A stretch of 64,000 nucleotides of DNA from Actinoplanes sp. TFC3 (GTDB lineage: Bacteria > Actinomycetota > Actinomycetes > Mycobacteriales > Micromonosporaceae), in the NCBI RefSeq assembly GCF_001553785.1, contig NZ_LOJP01000001.1, positions 2,624,443 to 2,688,442 on the forward strand, given 5' to 3'. The translations under genes were made by a program, and so were the position numbers. Shown one piece after another: positions 54,501-63,500 of this stretch (positions are counted from its first letter, which is position 1; every line of letters starts with the position of its first letter). The notes under the pieces are model-generated. The model worked only from the letters and a program-made list of their open reading frames with translations. It had not been told where the DNA came from and searched no databases.

Positions 54501-57500
54501 ACCTTGCCGGGCTGCTGGGGGCGCGGATCGAAGTAGGCGGCGGTGTCCCAGCGGGAGGAGGGGATCTCGCAGACGCTGTCGCGGCCGGCGGCGAGGTTGT
54601 CCCAGTAGGCGGCCAGGTCGGGGGCGCCGGGATAGCGCCCGGCCATGCCGACGACGGCAATGAGGTCGGAGTTGGGCTCTTGGGGAGCGGCGGGCTCTTG
54701 GGGAGCGGCGGGCTCTTGGAAGACCGTGGGTTGGGTGGAGAGGTCGTGGTGGAGGCGGGCGGCTAATTGGTGGATGGTGGGGTGGTCGTAGAGGCGGGGG
54801 GGGGGGGGGTTTTGGGCGTACCTCTTGTTGATTTCCTTGAGCCATTCGACGCCCACGATGGAATCCAGGCCCAGATCGATGAAGTTGGCGTCCGGGTCGA
54901 TGTCCGCGGCGTCCAGGTAGAGCGCCTGGCTCAGGGTTTCGGTCAGCGCCGCCGCCAGCTCGGCCTCCGGCGGCGCGGAAGCAGCGGCCGGCACGGGCGC
55001 AACCGGCGCCGCAGGGGCGGCGGGAGATGGGGAAGGCGCGGGCGAAGCGGCAAGCTGCGTCAAGACGACCGGTGGCGCGGTGGCGCTTGGCGGCGTGAGA
55101 GCAACCGATGGCAGTGCGGCGGCCGGCGGCGCAAGCGAAACCGGCGCGACCGGAACAACAGGAGTAGTGAGGGGCGGTGAGGGGGTGAGGTGGGCGATGT
55201 GGCCGGCCAGGCGGCGGACGGTTGAGGCGTCGTAGAGGACCGTGGCGTTCAGGGTGAGGTCATACCTCTTGTTGATGTCCTTGAGCCATTCGACGCCCAC
55301 GATGGAATCCAGGCCCAGATCGATGAAGTCCGTGTCCGGGTCAGCGTCGCCGTCGGCCAGGTACAGCGCCTGGGCCAGGCTCGCCGCAAGCTCGGCGATG
55401 AGGTGCTCGGATTGCGGCGCTGGCTGGGCCGTCGTGGTCAGCTGAATACCGGTCGGCTTGTCCGGCGCTTGCGCCGGGGCCGTGGGTTCGGGCAGCGGCA
55501 CCTCGACAGCGGGCGACGGATATGCGGCGGCAGAAACCCAATAGCGGTCCCGAGCGAAGGGGTACGCCGGCAGCCCCACCCGCCGCGGCGCCGCCCCGGT
55601 GTAGTGGTCGCGCCAGCGCAGCGACAACCCGTTGACCCACAGGTCGAGCAGCCGGCCGATCTTTTCCTTGCCGATCCAGGCGTCGACCACACCGGCCATG
55701 TCTTCGTCGTCGGCGAACAGCGCCACCGCGCCGCTCCCCCGCTGGACCCGGCCGCGGTGCAGCCCGCCGGATTCGCCGACGTCACCGGCTGTTTCGCGCA
55801 GGTGGTCGCTGAGCTCGGCAACCCTGGTGGCGCGGAAGGCGACCCGCTCGTCGAAGTGGTCGCGGCCGGTTTGCAGGGTGAACGCGATGCCGGGCAGGTC
55901 TTTATCGGCGACACCTTCGGCGGTGATGTGGTCGAGCAGTCCTCGGGCTTGCTGGCGCAGCTGGTCCTCGGTGCGCGCGGAGAGCACGAAGACGCTGGAC
56001 AGCGGCGACGGGGCCGGGGGTGCGGGCGGCGCAACCGGGACGTACTCCTCGATGATGACGTGGGCGTTGGAACCGCCCGCACCGAACGAGGACAGGCCAG
56101 CGATGCGCGGCTGTTCGTGGGCTACGCCGTCGCGAACGATGGTGGGTCGCGGCCAGTCGGCTGCTTCGCGTTGCACCCGGAACGGCGTGGCGGCGAAGTC
56201 GATGTGCGGATTGAGCTCCTCGGCGTGCAGCGAGGGCACCAGGCGGCCGTACCGCATCTGCAGCAGCACCTTGGTCAGGCCGGAGATTCCCGCGGCGCTT
56301 TCGGCATGGCCGATGTTGCTCTTGACCGATCCGATGGGGCAGAACTCGGTGTCGCTGGTGTGCCGCGCGAACGCCCGGCTCAGCCCGGCGATCTCGATGG
56401 GGTCGCCGAGCACGGTGCCGGTGCCGTGCGCCTCGACGTAGCTGATCGCCCGCGCGTCCACGCCGGCCCGGTCCAGGGCGCAAGCGATGACCTCGCCTTG
56501 CGCTTGCGGGTTGGGCACCGTGTAGCCGTTGGTACGTCCGCCGTGGTTGACCGCTGTGGCCTTGATGATCCCGTAGATCCGGTCCTCGTCGGCGATCGCC
56601 CGTTCCAGGGGCTTGAGCAGCACCGCGCCGACGCCCTCTCCGGGTACGTAGCCGTCGCCGCCGCGGCCGAAGCTCTCGCACATGCCCTTGCTGGAGGCGA
56701 ACTTGCTCTGTCCGAGCAGCACGTACTTGCTGGGGTGCAGCGACAGGTTGACGCCACCGGCCACGGCGGTCTCGCAGTCGCCGGTCCGCAGGCTTTGCAC
56801 GGCCAGGTGCAGGGCGGTCAGCGACGACGAGCACATCGTCTTGACGGTGAGGCTGGGGCCGTGCCAGTCGCAGAAGTACGACACCCGGTTCGCGATCGAC
56901 GCGGCGTTGCCGGGCACCGGTTTGCCGGCCTCGGTGGTGCCGTGCAGCTGGTATTCGTCGTACATCGAGCCGGCGAACACACCCGTGCCGGGTAGCTGGC
57001 CGGGGGTGTATCCGGCGTCCTGCAGCGTTTCGTAGACGCACTGCAGGAACAGCCGCTCCTGCGGGTCGGTGATCTCGGCTTCGCGCGGGGAGATGCGGAA
57101 GAACAACGGGTCGAAGCGGTCCACGTCGTCCAGGAAGCCGCCCCACTTGCAGTACGTCTCACCGGAGAACCGGGCGTGATCCCAGCGGTCCTGCGGGACT
57201 TCGGTGATGCTGTCGCGTCCGGCGGCCAGGTTGTCCCAGAACTCCCGCAGATTGCGCGCCTGCGGGTAGCGTCCGGCGACGCCGATGATGGCAATATCAC
57301 CGGTACGGCCACGCTCCTCGATCACCGCGGGGGCTGCGGGGATGACGGCGGGCGCCACCGCAGCCGATGTCACCGTGGCGGGCACTCCGGCGAGGGTGCG
57401 TAGCGTCGCCGGGTGGGCGGTGTGGAAGTAGCCGGTGAGTTCCTCGATCGTGCGGTACTCGAAGAACAGGGTCTTGGGCAGGCGGCCGAAGACCTCCTCG

Positions 57501-60500
57501 AGTTTGGCGGTCATGCTCAACGCGACCACCGAGTTGATGCCGTACTGCTCCAGCGGGACGTCGGTTTCGATGCGCTGGACGGGCATCTTGAGCACCCCGG
57601 CCAGCAGTGCCCGGATCCGGGTGACCGCGCCGTCGGGTGGGCCGTCCGCGGCTGGCGATCCCATCGCCGTCTGGTCTGCCCCCGCTGTGTTCTCCTCGGT
57701 GCCGGGGTGTTCGAGGCTCTGCCTGATCCGCGCCGGGTCGCCCGCGGCCACCAGCACCTGCGGGTGGCCGGAGTGGACGGCTCGGGCGAACGCCGCCAGT
57801 CCGGCGGCCCGGTCCAGCGAGGTGACGCCGAGCCGGTCCTGCCATTGCCGGCGGGTGGCCGGGTCGGGTTGCATGCCGCCATCGGCCCACAGCGGCCAGT
57901 TGATGGACAGGCTGCGACCGGGCCGGCGGCCGGCGCGCTCGGCGGCGTAGGCGTCCAGGAAGCCGTTGGCGGCTGCGTAGTCGGCCTGGCCCGCGTTACC
58001 GCCGACGCCGGCTCCGGAGGAGAACGCGGCAAAGAAGTCCAGGTCCACGTCGCGGGTGGCCTCGTCGAGGTGCACGATGCCGCTGACCTTGGGCGCCAGC
58101 ACGGCGTCGAGGTCGGCAGCGCTCTTACGGAGGATGAAGTCGTCGCGCAGGACACCGGCGGCGTGCAGGACGCCGTTGAGGTGCCCGGCGTCGGCCAGCA
58201 CGTCCGCGATCAGCCGGTTCACCTGGTTGCGGTCGGTGATGTCGGCCTGGACGTACAGGGAGCGGGCTCCGGTGTCGCGCAGGCCGGCCAGGAACTGGTG
58301 TGCCGCAGCGGTTTCGGGGACGCGGCCGGTGAGCACGATGGTGGCGTCATGGGTTTGCGCGGCGATCTCGGTGGCGAAGATGCGGCCCAGCGCACCGAGC
58401 CCACCGGTGATGAGGTAGACCCCGCCCGCCTTCCACGGTGACCCGGCGGCGTCGGTACCGGTTTCGGTCCAGCGCAGCACGGCCCGCTGTCCGTGGGTGT
58501 AGCGCACGGCCGGCTCCGGCGTACCGGTCAAGTCGGCATCCAGGTGTTCGCGCAGGATCGCGGGAGCTGTGCCGGGTTCGGTCAGCACCATCTGGGCGAG
58601 CAGCTTGGGGTTCTCCTGTCCGGCGCTGCCCAGCAGCGCGGCCAGCCCGGCGTCGAGGTGGTCCGGCCCGGTCGCCGGGAGCACCAGCTGCACGACGACG
58701 TTGGAGGGGTCCGGGTTGCGCAGCAGTTCTTGCACCATGCCCAGCACCTGCGCCGCGTGGTCGCGGTAGCGCACGTCGGCGTGGTCGGCGGTGGAGGCGA
58801 GCAGGTGCAGTTCGGCGTCCGGGCTTGCGGCCGGAACGGTGTGCGGAGTGGCGATGCGGATCACCCGGCGGCCCGGGACGACCGGTCCGCGTACCGCCTC
58901 GGGCTGCCACTGGGGGCGGGCCATGACCACGCCGGTGGCGGTTGACGCGGCGCGCAGGGCGAAGTCGCGCAGGCTGGCCAGCACCGTGCCGTCCGGCCCG
59001 CAGATGTCCACATCGAACCGGTGACCGGAGCCGGTGGCGCGGCGGACCCAAGCCCAGGCGGCCCCGGTGATCTCAGCGTGCACCTCGATGCGGCCGGCGG
59101 AGAACGGCAGGTAGGTTTGCGCCGCCTCGCCGGTCATCAGGGCCAGCACGGTCTGCAGGGCGGCGTCGAGGACCCCGGGGTGCAGCGTCAGGCCGTCCGC
59201 GGGGGCCGGGGCGCTCAGGCGGGCGAGGGCCTGCCCGGCGCCCAGGTGCACCCGCTCGACGCCGCGGTAGAACGGGCCGTAGTCGAGTCCCGCGGCGGCG
59301 AACGCGGTGTAGAAGGCGTCACCGTCCAGGGTGTCGCCGGTGCAGGCAGCCAGCAGGGCGTCCACGTCGACGGTGGAGGGGGCGCCGGCCGTGCCCAGAG
59401 CGAGGAACCCTTCGGCGAACGTGCCGACTTCGAAGCGCACCCGCCCGGAGGGCTCCTGCGTCACGCTGATGTGGATGCCGGTGCTGAGGTCGGCGCCGGC
59501 GAGTGGCCGAACCCACGCCACGTCGGTGAAGGTGACGCTCGGGTGCGGCGTGCTGCCGTCGGCGTGGGTGGCTGCGGCAAGGGCCATTTCCAGGTACGCC
59601 ACCGCGGGCATCGTCGCCGTCGCGTGCACCTGGTGGTCGCGCAGGAACACCTCGGTGCCGGTGAACGCGGTGGCGAAGCGGGGGCCGGTGAAGCCGGAGA
59701 TGTTGCGGTGGACCAACGGATGCAGCACCGGCGCCGGGGCTGTGCGCGGCTGGCGGGAACCGGCCCAGTACGCCTCCCGCGCGAACGGGTAGGTGGGCAG
59801 CGGGATGCGCCGCACCGGCCGGTCGGTGTGCAGCAGGGTCCAGTCGACGGGCCGCCCGGACACCCAGGCGCGGGCCAGCCCGGCGAGGTCACCGGCGCGG
59901 GCCAGGTTCCGGACGGCCGAGCGGTCGGGCTCGCCGGCCTCGGCCCAGGCCGGTTCGTCGCCGGTGGCCCGGCCCTCGACCACCGCGCTGCCGCGCCCGG
60001 CCAGGTAGTCCTGCAGCGTGGTCACCACCTCGGCGGTGGACGCGGCGACGAAGGCCAGCCGGTACGGCATCGCCTCGCGGCCGACCTGCAGGGTGTACGT
60101 CAGGTCGCCGGTGTCCAGGGCGGTGGCGTGGGCGGCGAAGTCCGCGAGCCGCTCGGCTGCCGCGCGTAGTTGCGGCTCGGTGCGGGCCGACAGCACCACC
60201 ACACCGGGCGCGGCGGCGGAACGCTGGTCCGGGTTGCGGCGCGGACGGTACTCGTCGAGCACGATGTGGGCGTTGGTGCCGCTGAACCCAAACGAGCTGA
60301 CCGCAGCGCGGCGCACCGGGTGGGCGCCGCTCGGCGTCCATGGTTCGACCCGGGTGCTCACCCGCAGCGGGGACCGGACGAAGTCGAAGTGCTCGTTGGG
60401 TGACCGGAAGTGCAGGCTCGGCACCAGCATGCCCTCGTGCAGGCTGAACAACGCCTTGTGCACTCCGGCGACCCCGGCTGCGGCGGACGTATGCCCGATG

Positions 60501-63500
60501 TTGGACTTCACCGAGCCGATGGCACAGGCGCCGTCGGCGACACCGTGCTCGCGGTAGACGGTGGCCAGCGCACTCAGCTCGATCGGATCGCCGAGTTTCG
60601 TACCGGTGCCGTGCATTTCGACGTAGCCGATGGTGCCCGGGTCGATGCCGTGGCGCTCGTACACCTCGCTCAGCAGCTCGGTCTGGCTGGCCGCGCTCGG
60701 TGCTGTGATGCCATTGGTGCGCCCGTCCTGGTTGATGCCCGAGGCGACCACTACGCCGTGGATGTGGTCGTGGTCGGCTTCGGCGTCGCTGAGCCGCTTG
60801 AGCACCAGCGCGCCCACGCCCTCGCCCGGCACGAACCCGTCGGCGCTGTTGTCGAACGCCTTGCATTTGCCCTCGGGCGAGAGCATGCCCGCCTCGGACA
60901 TGCCGATGTAGGTCTCTGGCAACAGGTACAGCGACACGCCGCCGACCAGTGCGAGGTCGATCTCGCCGTGCAGCAGGGCCTGGCGGGCCAGGTGCAGGGC
61001 CACCAGCGACGAGGAGCAGGCGGTGTCGATTGCCAGGGCCGGACCCTTGAGGTTGGCGTAGTAGGCGATGCGGGCCGCCGCGATGGCGTTGCTGCCGCTG
61101 GTCGCGCCGTTGACCTCGGTGCTGGCGTCGTGCATGAGCAGGCCGTACTCGCTGCCGCTGATGCCCAGGTAGACGCCGCATTTGCGGGCGCTCAGCGACT
61201 GCGGGTCGTAGCCGGCATCCTCGAACGCGCGGTACGCCTCTTCCAGGAAGAGCCGGTGCTGCGGGTCCAGGCCTTCGGCTTCGGCCGGGGAGATGTTGAA
61301 GAACAACGGGTCGAAGCGGTCGGCGTCGTCGAGCACGCCCAGCCACTTGCTGGTGGTGCGGCCCTTCTGCTGCGGCTGGGGGTCGTAGTAGCGGCCGGTG
61401 TCCCAGCGTTCGGCGGGGATTTCCCGTACGCAGTCGCGGCCCTCGCGCAGGTTGTCCCAGAAGGTGGCAAGGTCGGCGGCTTCCGGGTAGCGGCCGGACA
61501 TGCCGATGATGGCGATGGACTCCTCCGCGGCCTTCTCGACCGGGGCGGGGGTGGCGGCTGCTTCGACGGGGGCGGCGGCTGCGAGCCGGCCGTCCAGGTG
61601 CGCGGCGAGGTCGGTGATGGTGGCGTGGTCGTACAGGCCGGTGGCGGTCAGGGTGGTGCCGTAGATCTTGTTGAGGGTTTTGACCCACTCGACGCCGACG
61701 ATGGAGTCCAGGCCCTGTTCGAGGAAGCTGCGCCGGGGGTCGATCTCGTCCGGAGCGACGTCCAGCACCTCGGCGAGGCTGGTCTTGAGTTGCGTGATCA
61801 GGTCGGCTCGCGGGCGGCTGGGCGTCTCTGGTGCGGGTGCGGGTTGTGCGGTCGCGGGTGTGCTGGCGCGGATGACCTCGGCGAGGGCGGTCAGGGTGGG
61901 GTGGTCGTACAGGCGGGTGGCGGCGAGGGTGAGGCCGTACCTCTTGTTGAGGGTCTTGACCCACTCGACGCCCACGATGGAATCCAGGCCCTGTTCGAGG
62001 AAGCTGCGCCGGGGGTCGATCTCGTCGGGGGCGACGTCCAGCACCTCGGCGAGGCTGCTGCGCAACTCTTGAGCGAGCGCGCTGCTGTTCTCGGGAGGGG
62101 TGCTGCTGTTCTCGGGAGGGGTGCTGTTGTTCTCAGGAGGGGTGCTGTTGTTCTCAGGAGAGGCGCCCAGCCCGGCGAGGACCACACCGCTCGGCTTGGA
62201 CACCGTCGGGGGCACGCTCACCGCGGCCGCAGCCGGGCCCGCGAGAACCACCTGCCGGGACTCCACGGCCGCCAACGGAACCGGCGGGACGGGCTCGGCG
62301 GTGGGCTCGGCGGTCGGCCGGGTGGCCCAGTATTCGCGGCGTTGGAAGGGGTAACCGGGCAACGCGACAGTCCTCGGGTCGGTGAACAGGGCCGGCCACT
62401 GCGGCTCGGCTCCGGCGCAATACAGCTCGGCCAGCTCGGGGAGGAAGGATTGCGGCGGTTGTATCCGCGCGGCGCGCTCGGTGAGCGACGCGCGATCTGC
62501 CGGCTCCCGGGGTGCCTCGCCGTGCCGCACCGCCGGATATGCAGTGCCCTGAGCCGCTGCTTGCAGGGCGTCCAGCGCTTCGGCACGGTCGGCGGCGACG
62601 ATGGCGTACCGGTGGGCGAAGTGGTGGCGGCCGTCGAGCAGCGTCCAGCTGACGTCCGCGAGGTCCAGCGTGGTGTCGCCCAACGCCTCCGCCAGCTCGG
62701 CTGCCCGCTGCCGCAACGCGGACGCGGTCTTCGCGGACAGCACCAGCAAGTGGGCGGACGTGCCGGCAGTCGCGGCCGCAGGAGCGGGGTAGCTTTCCAC
62801 GACCATGTGCACGTTGGTGCCGGTCATCCCGAAGGAACTGACAGCGCCCAGCCGCCGTCCCGAGGCGTCCTCAGGCCAGGATCGCGTGGATTCCGGCACG
62901 CCCACAGCACTGCGCCCCCAGTCGATGTAATCGCTGCGCTGCTCGCAGTGCACTCCCACCGGAATCACCCCGTGCCGCACCGACTGCACAAGCGCGATCA
63001 GGCTGACCACCCCCGAGGCGGCCAGGGTGTGCCCCACGTTCGGCTTGGTCGACGTCAGCGCGCACGCACCGGCCGGACGCCCCCGCTCGCCGAGCACCTC
63101 GTCGAGCGCGTTCACCTCCACCGGGTCCCCGAGCCGGGTGCCGGTGCCGTGCGCGACGATGTGACCCAGCCGGGCGGTGTCGATGTCGTGCCGGGCGTAC
63201 ACCTCGCGGTACAGCTCGGCCTGCGCGGCGCCGTTGGGGGCGGTGATCCCGTTGGTCCGACCGTCGTAGTTCATGCCGCTGCCCCGGATAACGGCCAGGA
63301 CGGTGTCACCGTCGGCCATCGCGCGGGAGAGGCGCTTGACCACCACGACGGCCACCGCCTCGCCGAGCACCATGCCGTTCGCCCGGGCGTCGAAGGCGTA
63401 GCACACGCCGTCTTCGGAGAGCATTCCGGCGTCGCGGGTGCCGGCGTACACATGCTCGGTGGTGGCCAGGTTGACCCCGGCAACCACGGCGGCGTCGCAT

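Noticed and set aside
54780..54830. Frameshift at the poly-G tract
   Set aside because: The reading frame continues correctly on both sides and the segment has the same length as in the sister ACPs.
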